A DNA stretch of 64,000 bases from contig NC_081340.1 in NCBI RefSeq assembly GCF_022539665.2, forward strand, positions 868,001 to 932,000, given 5' to 3'. Source of the DNA: Daphnia carinata. Its lineage: Eukaryota; Arthropoda; Branchiopoda; Diplostraca; Daphniidae. Below, one piece after another: positions 20,124 through 30,775 of the stretch. The stretch's first letter is position 1. The number at the start of each line of letters is the position of its first letter. The notes under the pieces are model-generated. The model saw only the letters and a list, made by a program, of their open reading frames with translations, was not told where the DNA came from and made no database searches. A program made the position numbers and the translations under genes.

Positions 20124-20640
20124 CTCGTAAGTGAGATCTGAGAAATTTCTGATTATTTTGAATGGCCCATTCCACCTGTTTGATGAATTTTCCGGCAGTT
20201 GGTGGGGCTTTCAGTAGCACAAAGTCACCGATGTTGTATTTGATTGCTTTTGTTCCTTTGTCGTAATATCTTTTTTATTTTTGTCTGCGCCCGAAATAGG
20301 TGTTCCTTCGCTAGTTGCTGAGCCTTCTTCCATTGATGTGAGTACATTACACTGGTGTCTTCGTATGTTTCGTACCGTCTATCTATTTTGATGTCGTTTG
20401 GGAGCACCGGTTTCCCCCGAAGAATAGAAAGAATGGGTTTTGCTGCAGTGTTGATTGCTTCGCTGTGTTGTAAGCAAAGGTGACAAATGGTAGATATTTG
20501 TCCCAATTTTCTGGTTCGTCCGTTACGTAGCAAGCTAGCATGTCACATAGGGTTCTGTTAAATCGTTCTACTAATCCGTCTGTTTGGGGGTGGTATGCTG
20601 TTGTTCTGATTTGTTTGATTTTGAATAATTTGCAAATATC
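20124..20640 (-). pseudogene. Gypsy-type integrase, C-terminal half
   Basis: From 20,640 downward the minus strand reads TTAYHPQTDGLVERFNRTL, the end of the integrase core with its catalytic Glu (VER). Then come ENWDKYLPFVTFAYNTAKQS and a basic C-terminal region (RWNGPFKIIRNFSDLTYEM). Frameshifts near 20,270 and 20,430 break it. It joins abruptly at 20,640/20,641 to BEL/Pao RT sequence, so the N-terminal half and the RT of its own element are missing here. Confidence 0.8.
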
Positions 20641-22947
20641 TCAAGCCTAATGGTTTGAGCGCTGCTAGGACCTGTCTTGACGACGACCACCACTTGGTGA
20701 GGTTAAAACCCCCCAGCTGCAACAGTTCCTTTAGCTGGCGGGCCCGTTTGATTGCCTCTTTTTCCGACTTGAACGAATCCAGATAGTTGTCGACGTAGAA
20801 ACTTGTTCTCACGCTGGCAGCTGCGTCTGGAAATTTCGGTTTGTTGTCTTCGGCTGTTTTGTTTAGGGCAAACAAACAAGTTGACGGCGAAGAGACGGCT
20901 CCAAAGACATGGACTGTCATTCCGTAGGTGAGCGGTGGCGACGTGATATCCGGCGACCGGTACAAAAATCGAAAGGCATCTTGATCCTCCTCTGGAACTA
21001 AAACTTGATGATACATCTTCTCGATGTCGCTACTGATGGGAATTTGGTGCTTGCGAAAGCGCAAGCATTCCAAGTAGATTTAGGAGGTAGTTCGGGCCGC
21101 GAAAAAGATTTTTGTTCAGGGAAGTACCTTCACATTCTGCTGAACAGTCGAAGACCACTCTTGTCTTTGTCGTCGAACTCGTCGAACTTTGAACACCATG
21201 ATGAGGCATGTAGTTTGTCTTTGGTGTTCTCCTTTTGGCTTCTTCAGTGGACAAGAGACGAGCATGACCAAGGTTGTATTCTTGAATGACGCCGTCGTAT
21301 TGTTTAGGGTAACTGGGGTCTCTCCTGAAACGCCGTTCGATTTGAAACGGGCGGCTTAGCGCCATACTGCGGTTGTCTGGTAAATCTGGATTGTCGACCT
21401 TCCACATCAGACCGACTTGATGGTGATTCTTGATGTATCTGGTGGTCCTCTTCAGAATCTCCTCTCCCCGGCGGTCGTCTGCTGACATGAGTGGGGGAGG
21501 CTGTAAAGCGTCCTTCGCCTCCAGCCTCCAAAAACGCTCGACAAGTTCGGAAAGGCTCCTTTCCTCTTCCTATGATGCGATGTGAGCTACATAATGGCTT
21601 GTTTGCTCATGTTCGCTGTGCGGGCTTACTTTGCCTCCTAGGCACCATCCAAACGGCGGGTTGAAAGCCACCGGTCCAGTCAACCCATCCATTGGTTTAC
21701 GCGATTCACTGTGTTCGTGAGCGTCTGCTACATCGAGACCAATTAGAACCGTTACTTGGTCGGATTGGACTTCCGGGAGCTTCAGGCCTTGCAGGTGTGA
21801 GAACGCCTTAGATTGTACGCTCGAGAAGGTTGGATTTTGAGCAACTTGTAGATTATCTACTGCATACGCCCTTCTTGTTTGGAACGACGTCGACCCGTCT
21901 AGCAAACTGATGACGAAGTCCACGATGTGAGCATTGACTGGAGTAAACCCCCCCCCCCGTCGTAAGAGGTCACGTTGATCTTCGTTGTTTGCCCTGATAA
22001 ACCTAGTTGAGTTCTGGCCACATCACTTCGGATTAAGGAGTCGCTTCCACTTTCTAAATATCCAAAGGTATCGAAGACCTACTCCCCCTGTTGTAGAGGA
22101 ACAGGAGCAATTTTGAAAAGCACTTGGCGTGGTGTGTTTAACCCAGTGCGTGATACGGCACCAAGGAAGGCTTCGCCGACTTTGTTGTCGAAAGTTACTC
22201 GACGCGGTGGTTTCGATTCTGATGTAGTCTTGTAGTCACTGGAGATGCTTGCATTGGTTCTTGTCGAAAACTCGGAACCATGAAGTAACGTCAAGTGCCC
22301 CGGATACTTGCATCCTTCGACCGTACATCGAATCGATTTCTGTCTGCAGAGTCGACTGATGTGTTTGCCCGTAAGGCATCGGAGACACCTGCCTGCTTTG
22401 AAGACTGTCTCTGCTCTTTGCGTTGGAGACATCTGCTTGAAAGTGTTGCACTCTCCAATTCTGTGGATTGGCTCTTTGCAAACAAAGCATGTTGGGCTGC
22501 GTCTTGTTTGGCTAAACGAGGTTGTATTGGGGGGTTCACGCGCAAACCTCCCCCTTTTGTTTGCAGCAAGTTGTTTCAGACGTTGAGGTGGTGACGTGAT
22601 TGATGGTAGAAACATAAGGAGTTGGATATCCCTTCCCATTCTTCTTGGGCACAACTGGTGGTGGTAGAAGCGCTGGAGGACCAGCCATAAGTTTTGCGAA
22701 TTCTGAACCCTTCGACTGGAGGGTTAACCAGTCGTCCAGATCGACTATTGAAGGTAGCAGGGTGCATCTTCATCACTTTTCCTCCCCATCTTTCCCGCAA
22801 GGTCTTCGGCAACTTGGCGACGACGTGCATTAGGTTGCCCAGCGATTCTAGCTCGCTCGCAAGTCCAGTGTTTGACAGGGCGGAGACTGCTCCATGAAGC
22901 TTGTTGGAGAATGTCTTCAAACTGGCGCTGTCATTTGGCTACAATAT
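20641..22947 (-). pseudogene. BEL/Pao gag-protease-RT fragment (BEL-1)
   Basis: Minus-strand order: end of gag core (KTFSNKLHGAVSAL), zinc knuckles (CFVCKEPIHRIGEC and KAGRCLRCLTGKHISRLC), protease-linked domain (RRAYAVDNLQVAQNP, FGWCLGGK), RT fingers (YMPHHGVQSS, RVVFDCSAECEG), and RT palm (MTVHVFGAVSSPS, FYVDNYLDSF). Each part has a close counterpart in BEL-2 at 36-38 kb. Frameshifts separate the parts. RNase H and integrase are absent. It begins inside gag at a junction with an LTR piece (22,948) and ends inside RT at a junction with a Gypsy-type integrase (20,640), so this is a fragment spliced between parts of another element. Confidence 0.85.
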
Positions 22948-23048
22948 ATCAAGGTAAAATGGGAGGGATTACATTCACTTTTACTTGTTAAATGCTTGAG
23001 GAATGTAAGAGGCGGAGCTTCCCTTGGGTAGTCTTTGGGCTCGTTACA
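22948..23048 (-). repeat. LTR fragment, start half
   Basis: On the minus strand it starts TGTAACGAGCCCAAAG at 23,048 and matches the first 100 bases of the LTR families at 11,675 and 23,526. It then stops at the BEL gag boundary. It could be the 5' LTR of the composite element. Confidence 0.7.
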
Positions 23049-23525
23049 GATATAACTTTTAGTATTTAGTAACATTTAGAAATATTACTGAATATTTTTC
23101 AACACAAGAGCAGCATGACAGTGTAAGAGGGACTTTTTATATAGAAACAGAACAAAAAGAGCAGGAATTGTAAGTCTCGATTTCGAAAAAGCCTACGACA
23201 TGGTAGATAGAACCTTTTTATATGAAGTACTATTCAAATTTGGTTTCCGTAACATCTTTATAAATTATATAAAAATTTTATACGAAACTTCCTCTAGTAA
23301 AGTTTTTATCAACAAAGTATTTGGAGAAGAAATTTCCCGAACAAGAGGAATAAGCAAAGGGTGTCCATTGGCAATGTATTTATATACTGTTTTTATTAAG
23401 CTCTTTCTTAGAATAGTCAAAAAGAAATTGAACCAATAAAAATAGCCCAGGCAAGTCACCAAGGTAGTGCTTTCGTAGACCACATTTCAATTTTTATTAA
23501 GAACCCGAAGGAACTAACAAAACTG

Positions 23526-23728
23526 TGTAACGAGCCCAAAGGCTAACAAAAGGAAGTCTCGCCTTCTACACCCCTCAAGCATATAACAAATAAAAGTGAT
23601 TGTAATCCCACCTTTTTTACCTTGAGATTTGTGTCTTGTTTTAGTATAAATACCGCATGCTTGTACCATGTTATTTGGAGTTTTTTGGAAACCCACTGAA
23701 AATACACGGAGTAAAAGAAACTTTTACA
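23526..23728 (+). repeat. Solo LTR in LINE copy A
   Basis: 203 bp, TGTAACGAGCCCAAAGG to CTTTTACA, with a TATAAATA box near 23,646. Flanks are ACTG (left) and ACTC (right), a near-perfect 4-bp duplication. LINE homology to copy B continues on both sides, which proves insertion. Same family as 11,472-11,675. Confidence 0.8.
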
Positions 23729-24309
23729 ACTCGAACGATGCATTGAAGTCTTCAAGAATGCCACAAATTCAAGGGTAAACAAAGAAAAATCCCATTTTTT
23801 TTTAAATAAGTGAAGAAACGGAACAAAAAACTTAAACCAGAATATTACGGCCAAATAAATTTATAGTAGCCTAATAAGCGAAGAAAAAAAAATCCAAAAA
23901 TCATTTTAAATATCTAAATATAGATTTTAAACCTGGATTTAAAGCAATAACGAAAAAATTTTTATCTCCACAATTGAAAGAACACTTGTTTTTACAAATC
24001 CACAACGTTCTCCCAACAGGACAGGACAGATTGATAAAATGCAAGCAAGATTAATTTAAAATTAACCAAAAATGTGATCAGTGCGACGAACAGGAAAATA
24101 TAGATCATTTTTTAAATTGTAAAATAACAAAACCATCAGTAAAAGTAGTCACAAGAAAAATTGCAGCAATATATAATAACACTTTCATCCCACCTAAACA
24201 ACAAATTTATCTATTTTGACTTCCCTGAAAAACCTATGAGAAGTCAAAATCAAGCAATATTTTTAGCAGCTAATCTTAGTTTAATTCTATGGAAGAAAAA
24301 CAAACCAAA

Positions 24310-24331
24310 CCCTAGTAGAACAAGATATCTT
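24310..24331 (+). repeat. Left terminal inverted repeat
   Basis: 22 bp, exact inverted match to 27,300-27,321. Confidence 0.93.
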
Positions 24332-24636
24332 CACACAATCTTAAAGATAGCGATACATCTATGGCAAATACATCTTAGATATCTTACTACTATCTTTGTA
24401 CTAGCTTTGTACTAGCTAAATGTCATGGGGTGGAGATATCTTGTTTATATATCTTACGAATATCCTAAAAGCCACTTTCTACATAACTGTATAGGGAACT
24501 TATCGCTCTAAAATAAATAGTAAATACAAAAAAAAGAATACATTTTTTAAAGACAGTTTATTTTTAAAATCCGAATTACAATTGGCAAAGAAACACAAGT
24601 TACAAACTGTGACAGGAAGACATTCAAGTCTTATTA

Positions 24637-27179
24637 TTAATTAGAATCGCTGCTGTTGTCTTCCGCCGCAAGTTTCGCTTGTTCTGCCACAAAACGCCCT
24701 TTTGCATTATGAAGATACGATTTGGTTTCAGCGACGAACACTTCTTTTTCCAGATCTTTAAACTTTGAATTGGAGATGATTCTAACTAAATATAAAATAT
24801 TTTTATTTAACTACTTATTTTACTCTTTACTTATATCTCTTCTCTATGTAAAATGGTTACCTCTTACTAATTCCGTTATACGACAAGAGTGGATTCCTTT
24901 TTTTCCCATTCCGCCGTTTACTCTCTTATCACGTCTCCCAAGCCAATTTACATCCTTAGAGAGTGAATCTTCAAATACTGTTCTCCACGCTCTTTGTACA
25001 CATAGTCGCCTTCAGAATTTTTGGAATTCTTTTTTCCTGAAAGACGGATTTTTCGGACTATCTATTCGTGAATGAAAGAGGAGTTTAACATACTAAATGA
25101 AATATATAAATTATTGAAAACTTACTAGCTTCTTCAGATTTTCATCTTTTTTAAGAATTTTTTCGAATGCTTCCAATACTAAGTTTTTTAATGGAAGAGA
25201 AGCAATGCCTTCATCTATTTCCTCAATGCATTCGTTAACTGGATTAATTTTTTTATCGATCATAGACAACTTTTCATTAATCTTGGCAAGGTCAGAGAAG
25301 TATTTCTCTTTGTCGTGATTGACTTTCTTTGGAATGGGAAGAGACGATGGAGAATCCGTAGTATAATAAGACGAAGAATCTCGGGATGTAGAAGGGCCGG
25401 AACTACTTTCAGCATCTAAAAAAATATGGTTAAGGATTATACGTTTAAAATGAAAATATTCTGATTAGTTACGAAGTTGCAGATGATGTGATTCATTTGG
25501 CCTATAGCTTGTTATTGCTCCAATATTTTGCTGGCTCGGAAATTCAGGGACAGTTGATGGTGTTTGATAAGAAGAATTCATTAAATGTGAATTATAGTTC
25601 CAGTACGGCTGCTGCATTCCCCAGTTGTAATGACCACCATTGTAATTAAATTGCGGATGCATATTTTCTGATATGTTAACAATAAACAAAATAAAGAAAA
25701 ATATGTAAAACAGTATTGAAAAAGAGGTTGATGAAAGAAAGGTATTTTTTATGATTACCGAACTGGTTGGTTCCATATGAGTCGTCGGAATTACCTTTTC
25801 AATGCACAAGAATATTTTGAAAAAAAAGGTTTCATTAAACTAGAATTAACATTACCAGACTGAATCGACTGTTGAATTTGCATATCCACAGGAGACGACG
25901 AATCTTCTGTAATTATAGAATAAGGAGAGTAAGGTAATTATAGAAGGAGTGCACTGCACATTTAATCCGAATAGTAACGGCGAACAAAAACACGATATAA
26001 TAGACAAGACAACAGTAACTGAACCAAAAATTAAGAAGTAAATAATATCATTATTACCAGGTTGAAACGATTGTTGACTTGGCATATGCACAGGAGACGA
26101 TGTATCTTCTATAATTATAGAATAAGTTAGGTAATTACCGCAAGAGTGACCGGCACATTTGTCCGAAAAGAAACGTGAAACAAAAATAAACGATATACTA
26201 GACGAGACCACAGTAACTGTACCAAAATAACGAAATAAGCAGCATAATTACCAGGCGCATTCAATGACAGAACTTCGGCATTGGAACGCACTATTAACGC
26301 TTCCAGACTTGACATATCGCTATGAGGTAACGAAAATTTTTCAACTTAATGAAAAATTGCGTTGCATGAATGTTATGCAACAGTGTATTAAATATTATAA
26401 TTACGAGACGAATTTGACGAAAGGACCACAGCATTAGAAGACAAACGTTTATCAGAACTGGAGGAACCTCTCTTACTAGTAGAAGCAGCAGCAATGACTA
26501 AACGAAATGACAATAAGACTTGGTTTATAGGTTTGTTAAAAGTTCAAAATCAATTATCCTTTTTAGTTGACGTTGAAGCATTGCTGGAATGTTTAGAAAC
26601 CAACAAGGCTCTAGGAGGTATTGGAAGCAAAGTAGAAGTGGCCATTCCTTTGACAGAGTTTGTATGGGAGGCTTTCTTAATCGTCTTTCCTTTGCTGGGT
26701 GCTGATTTTTTAGGTGGGCTGAGAGACTCTTCCTCGCTGTCTATTTCTGTTGTTGATTGTCCAGGTATATTTAGTTTTTTTCCTTTTAGTTACTCGTTTT
26801 CCTCTGCCTGAGTTTTCTTGATTAAGAATGGGCAGGCCAGTTTCAACACGGGGAAGACTTGTTCTTGCTTCTTCATACGTGTCTTTAAAAAGGAAGCAAT
26901 ATTGTTACATTAAACATACAAAATGAAGTAGTAACGCAAATTACCAAAAGTTCCAATTATTTGGAAATCCTCGTATCTCTGCCATGTTTCCTCATCAGGT
27001 GGAACGCCACACTACAAAATTTGGATTTGATGTGCAGCTGAATAACTATCATTCGGCAAATAGAGAATGTCTTCCTCTATCCAATTTTCTGCCACTACGT
27101 AAAGCCAGTTATCTATTATAGGTAATATTTTGGGAACTTCAACAATACAACAACAATACAAAGGTATTGAATATCTCAT
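24637..27179 (-). CDS. Multi-exon gene inside the TIR transposon, function unknown
   Basis: Minus-strand exons inferred from GT-AG signals: 27,179-26,945; from 26,882 down to about 26,560 (internal frame change near 26,770); 26,497-26,405; 26,319-26,252; 26,108-26,058; 25,906-25,856; 25,794-25,759; 25,667-25,473; 25,415-25,126; 24,785-24,637. Exon 1 encodes NWLYVVAENWIEEDILYLP and, after an in-frame TAG (27,012-27,014), PPDEETWQRYEDFQIIGTF. The splice yields GTFDTYEEARTSL in frame. This resembles the N-terminus of arthropod DUF4806-type proteins. The middle is Ser/Gln-rich and low-complexity. The C-terminal exons have coiled-coil features (KINEKLSMIDKKI; VAEQAKLAAEDNSS). Five consecutive exons share phase 1, which supports a real gene. 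No catalytic motif is seen. Confidence 0.6.
25856..26108 (-). repeat. Tandem exon-plus-intron duplication
   Basis: Exons 26,058-26,108 and 25,856-25,906 are both 51 nt, both phase 1-1, and encode EDTSSPVHMPSQQSFQP and EDSSSPVDMQIQQSIQS. The introns after them are also alike, giving a repeat period of about 200 bp. Confidence 0.8.
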
Positions 27180-27299
27180 AATATATCTAGCAGTTAGCTG
27201 GTAGATATCTATAAAGACATATAAAATTGATATGACGTTTTGATATACAATAGATATCTTAGAGAACTAAATACATCGGGTAGACATATATATATCTTA

Positions 27300-27321
27300 A
27301 AGATATCTTGTTCTACTAGGG
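27300..27321 (-). repeat. Right terminal inverted repeat
   Basis: 22 bp, exact inverted match to 24,310-24,331. Confidence 0.93.
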
Positions 27322-27487
27322 AATTTCACATATCATTTTATGAATTCAATAAAAGTCTTAGAGAATAAATTGAGAAAATACTCAGGTTATATAAAATGGT
27401 TTGAAACTTAACATTTTGTATACATTCCAAAAGGCCTCCTTGTGTAAAAAATAGAAACATTCAAGGACGTAATCTAGTAAAAAAAAA

Positions 27488-27629
27488 GTACCTAGAGGGC
27501 TGACTGCTTGGGAATACGGGAGGCTGTTGACATCAAACTTTTTATAGCCACAAAGTCGTTATTGGGTGAATCACAGGTTAGTAATGACCATCTTTGCGGC
27601 GAATTTTAGTATTTTCTTAAATGCCACCT
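27488..27629 (+). pseudogene. 5S rRNA gene 3' fragment plus spacer, at the LINE A 3' end
   Basis: 27,488-27,533 matches 5S nucleotides 75-120 with several substitutions (CTAGAGGGCTGACTGC for CTAGATGGGTGACCGC). The next 96 bases match the 5S spacer (CACAGG, GAATTTTAGTATTTTC, GCCACCT). The preceding base run is the LINE A-tail. Confidence 0.85.
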
Positions 27630-28050
27630 AAAAAAAAGCTTCTTCACATTTTTTCATAGAGATTTATTACAATCTCACTTACTTCTTTTCTCAAGTATAT
27701 TGTTTTTGCTTTTTCAGTAAAAATAGTAAAATTTTTTTTTGTATTTCATTTTTGTTCCTTTTTTTCTCTTGTTCAAACACAAGCACCTTTTAATCATATT
27801 CATAATTATCAAATTCCACTTGCTTTCTATTTCGACTATACACTTTCTTAAACTTAAAAAAAAAAAATACTTGTACATTTGTAAATTTCTTTCCTCTTTC
27901 ATTCCTCACAATTCAAATTCTTTCTTACTTTATACTCATCAGATATTCTAAAACTCATCTACCTGCACAAAATACATAACAAAAAAATTTAAAAAAATAT
28001 ATACACACACACGCACAAATCATAAATATATCAATAATGGAAATTAAACA

Positions 28051-28480
28051 GGAGAGAACCTTTTTTCTTGTTTCAAGGAGGTGGACTTTGTTCCTATGGA
28101 AATTGAAATACATAGATGGTTAATGAGACTTGGAATAGTGGAGGATCAACTAACGGTCATTGATTTACTCTACCATACAAAGCAAATTGTTGCAAAATTC
28201 AAAAACCAAGATTTGTTAGAAACTTTCTTTCAGCAACATTCCAAAGGAATAGAGTTCGAAAAACTAGGGAAAAAATACCTAATCCCGGTTATAATGGCAG
28301 GAAGTCAAAGTTATTGTGGCAGAGGGAAAAAATGTTCCAGATGAATTGGACTTTAAATACACCCACACAGCCTTTGAGCAATATGGGAATATACGTCAAA
28401 TAGAATGGGAAAAACCGGTTTTCGAATTATTAAAAGCAAAACGGGAAAGACTTGTTGTGGAAATGATCGTGACTATAAAA
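28051..28480 (+). pseudogene. LINE B ORF1-like protein
   Basis: Open from 28,081 to 28,344: FVPMEIEIHRWLMRLGIVED, then KNQDLLETFFQQHSKGIEF. A frameshift near 28,315 leads on to TAFEQYGNIRQIEWEK. A methionine-rich start followed by an RNA-binding-like alpha/beta pattern fits ORF1 proteins of L1/Tx1-type LINEs, which bind the element RNA. No CCHC knuckle remains. Confidence 0.45.
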
Positions 28481-28689
28481 TTTTAGCAAAAATTTTTCAA
28501 AGACAATTTTAGCAACAATTTTTCAAGGCTAAAAAATATTTTACCGCAAGTAATAAGTCATGAACAAACCGGTTGAATAAACAATAGAAATATAACCCAG
28601 AACCTAACAACATACAGAAATATAATTGAATGGTTTTCAGATGAAAATACCAACCTCTAGAAAAAACACCAAACTGGTTGTAAGTAACC

Positions 28690-30310
28690 ATAAGCCAAGT
28701 GCAGCAACAATAGTAAGTTTGGACTTTGAGAAGGCTTACGATATGGTAGACAGAATTTTTTTTATATGAAGCTATGAAGAATATGGGTTTTCAAGATTTA
28801 TTTATTAAATATATAAAAATTTTATACGAAAATTCAAGAAGTATAGCATTTGTGAATGCGAAATTTGGAGAAAAAATTTAACTAAAAAGAGGGGTAAGGC
28901 AGAGATGTCCTTTAGCAATGCATTTGTATATAATTCTTATTGAACCTTTTTTAAAACATCTCAAAGCTAACGTAAAACCCGTGTATATTGCCAAATCTAG
29001 TCATCAAAAAACCGCTTCCGTAGATGATGTAACGATTTTTATTAACCACCATGATGAACTGAAAGAACTAAAAGAATGTGTTACGGAATTTTAGGAGGCA
29101 ACAAATTCAAAAATAAATAAAAATAAGTCAAATATGTTAGAATTAGGAGCATGGGGGAAGAATTGTGAAAAACCAGTAACATGAGAAAAGCTGCAGAACC
29201 GGTAAAAATGTTAGGAATCATTTGGTACCGAGACATTGAAACAACAATAATACAGAACTGTAAATTGGTATTAGGAAAAATAAAACAAATTTTACATAAC
29301 ATTTTCAACAGGCTGTTAACAAAAAGCAATCTTTTTTAACACTTTTATTTCTCCAAAATCCTTTCATCTGGCAAAAATTTTACCTATACCTAGGGGGCAC
29401 ACGGAGAAGATCCAGTAAATAGGACCAAATTTTATTTGGCAGTACAAATTAGAAAGATTAGCAAAAGACGAGCTTTACCTTGCAGTCGATGAAGGAGGAT
29501 TAAACATAAGCAATGTTCAAATGAAATATCGTTCCCTCTTTTTAGAAAACCTGATTGTTCACTTAATGAAAAATCCCAAAAGCGAAAATGGGAAAATGCT
29601 TAGTTACTGGTTAGGATTTAAACTGAGAAAAATTATAGACATTACACCTGGACCTAGCTGTGATAAACCTCCTTTATTTTTAAAAAATGTTGTGGAAGAT
29701 ATTCACAAAATAGGACAAAAAAACAATATTAACCCAGGAAATTAAAACCAAAGAAATATACCATATACTAGTCAATGAAGTTAAAAAAAACCTATGATAA
29801 TTACAAAAAATCCAAATACAAATTTTAGACCAGGTTTTAAAGCACTAACACAAAAATTTTTAACACCTTTGCAAAAAGAATATCTTTTTATGCAAATCCA
29901 TAATTTACTCCCAACCAAAGATAGATTAATTAAATGTAATCAAATAAAATTATCTACCTGTGACCGATGTGAAGAAATAGAAACAATACAACACTTATTT
30001 CAATGTAAAGTAACTAAACCAGCAGTTAAATACATTCAAAGACGCATTTTAAGAATATACGAAAAGAAATTTTACCCAAATCCAAAAGGGAAATCTAATA
30101 AATATAGGTGTTTTAACACCTATATTTATTAGATTTCCCAAAAACTATAATACAAAAGCAAAATAAAGCAATTTTTTAGCAGCAAACCTAAGCATTATCG
30201 TGTGGAAAAAAAGAAAAAGGAAAATTTTATGAATGAATTTATTACCTCTTTAAAATTAGAAGAAAAACAAATGGAAAATAATCCAAATTTTAATTTATGG
30301 TTTTTAAGAT
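28690..30310 (+). pseudogene. LINE B reverse transcriptase ORF2, broken
   Basis: RT motifs appear in several frames: ATIVSLDFEKAYDMVDR (about 28,700-28,755), the GVRQ/RGCPL-type block near 28,890, and TASVDDVTIFINHH (about 29,010-29,050), the position of the catalytic box. An open stretch (29,521-29,745) reads MKYRSLFLENLIVHLMK. Another (29,794-30,132) contains FMQIHNLLPTKDRL and the CCHC knuckle. Stops and frameshifts occur about every 200 bases. No endonuclease domain is recognisable upstream. Confidence 0.7.
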
Positions 30311-30349
30311 AATTAAGAAAATATAAACAAATAATGCAATGTAAAAAAA

Positions 30350-30376
30350 GTACCTAGAGGGTTGACCGCTTGGGAA
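30350..30376 (+). pseudogene. 5S rRNA gene fragment at the LINE B 3' end
   Basis: GTACCTAGAGGGTTGACCGC and then TTGGGAA match 5S nucleotides 75-101 with a few changes. The fragment is cut by the next LINE tail. Confidence 0.8.
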
Positions 30377-30775
30377 ACCCAAGCAACATCAAAGAGACCA
30401 TGTTCCTGTTCAACCAGCAACGTCTTCCTACCAGGACCAGATGCCATCGGTTGGATCCCACCAAGGACGTGTTATGCCCCATCGGCCACCCACACCCTGA
30501 AACCGATGAGCATCTGATGTTCCAGTGTCCTGCTCGCCTCACCGTTTGGAGCTGGTTGGAGGGAACTGTGCGTCGAATGGGCTGAAGTTCGACAAATGAA
30601 GATTTGATTCGTGGCCATTTTGGGCCGAAAGTCAATCTCTGGTAACATTTACTCTTCTGGCTGCATACCTCTTCATCACCTGGAAGGCAAGAACACATCA
30701 AGGTTCCCAAGTCAACAAGAAGTAGAGAGCCTATGGAAAACCCTTCGTTACCCTAGATAAGTCCTCAACCTTCCT
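30377..30775 (+). pseudogene. Tail of a different LINE (LINE C)
   Basis: The frame 30,370-30,585 encodes NIKETMFLFNQQRLPTRTRC, then LCPIGHPHPETDEHLMFQC, VWSWLEGTV and a stop. In the next frame SSTNEDLIRGHFGP continues. The C...H...C knuckle with ETDEHL and the VWSWLE end are typical of LINE ORF2 C-termini. The type differs from LINE A and B. It is 5'-truncated and begins inside the 5S fragment. Confidence 0.6.

Larger units (their letters stand above)
24310..27321 (-). mobile_element. DNA transposon with 22-bp perfect TIRs and a multi-exon gene
   Basis: Left end 24,310-24,331 starts CCCTAGTAGAACAAGATATC. Right end 27,300-27,321 is its exact reverse complement. LINE copy A coding sequence lies on both sides, so the unit was inserted as a block of 3,012 bp. 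Subterminal regions on both sides are littered with AGATATCT-type motifs. The CCCTAG end recalls piggyBac, but the flanks (AAA / AATTT) are not TTAA and no clear duplication is visible. The internal gene is not a recognisable transposase. The superfamily is unknown. Confidence 0.85.
23049..27487 (+). mobile_element. LINE copy A, Tx1/L1-like, interrupted
   Basis: The RT core at 23,160-23,440 reads SLDFEKAYDMVDR and TRGISKGCPLAMYLY. The part after the solo LTR resumes homology with LINE copy B. Near 23,930-24,130 are FLQIHNVLPT and a C-terminal CCHC knuckle CDQCDEQENIDHFLNC. It is broken by a solo LTR (23,526-23,728) and a TIR transposon (24,310-27,321), and ends at 27,487 with an A-run joined to a 5S gene fragment. 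The style of RT and knuckle fits the L1/Tx1 branch, which contains RNA-gene-targeting LINEs. It lacks the endonuclease and the YxDD box, so it is dead. The 5' edge is not resolved. Confidence 0.75.
27630..30349 (+). mobile_element. LINE copy B, Tx1/L1-like, degenerate
   Basis: A T-rich 5' region is followed by ORF1-like sequence (28,051-28,480) and ORF2 remnants (28,690-30,310). Its 3' end is an A-run at 30,343-30,349, joined to a 5S gene at the same nucleotide as copy A. RT reads SLDFEKAYDMVDR near 28,715. The C-terminal knuckle reads CDRCEEIETIQHLFQC near 29,962-30,010. Copies A and B are clearly the same family but well diverged. Confidence 0.8.

Noticed and set aside
24310-27321. piggyBac element, because of the CCCTAG ends
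   Set aside because: The flanks are not TTAA and the inner gene shows no DDE or DDD transposase motif.
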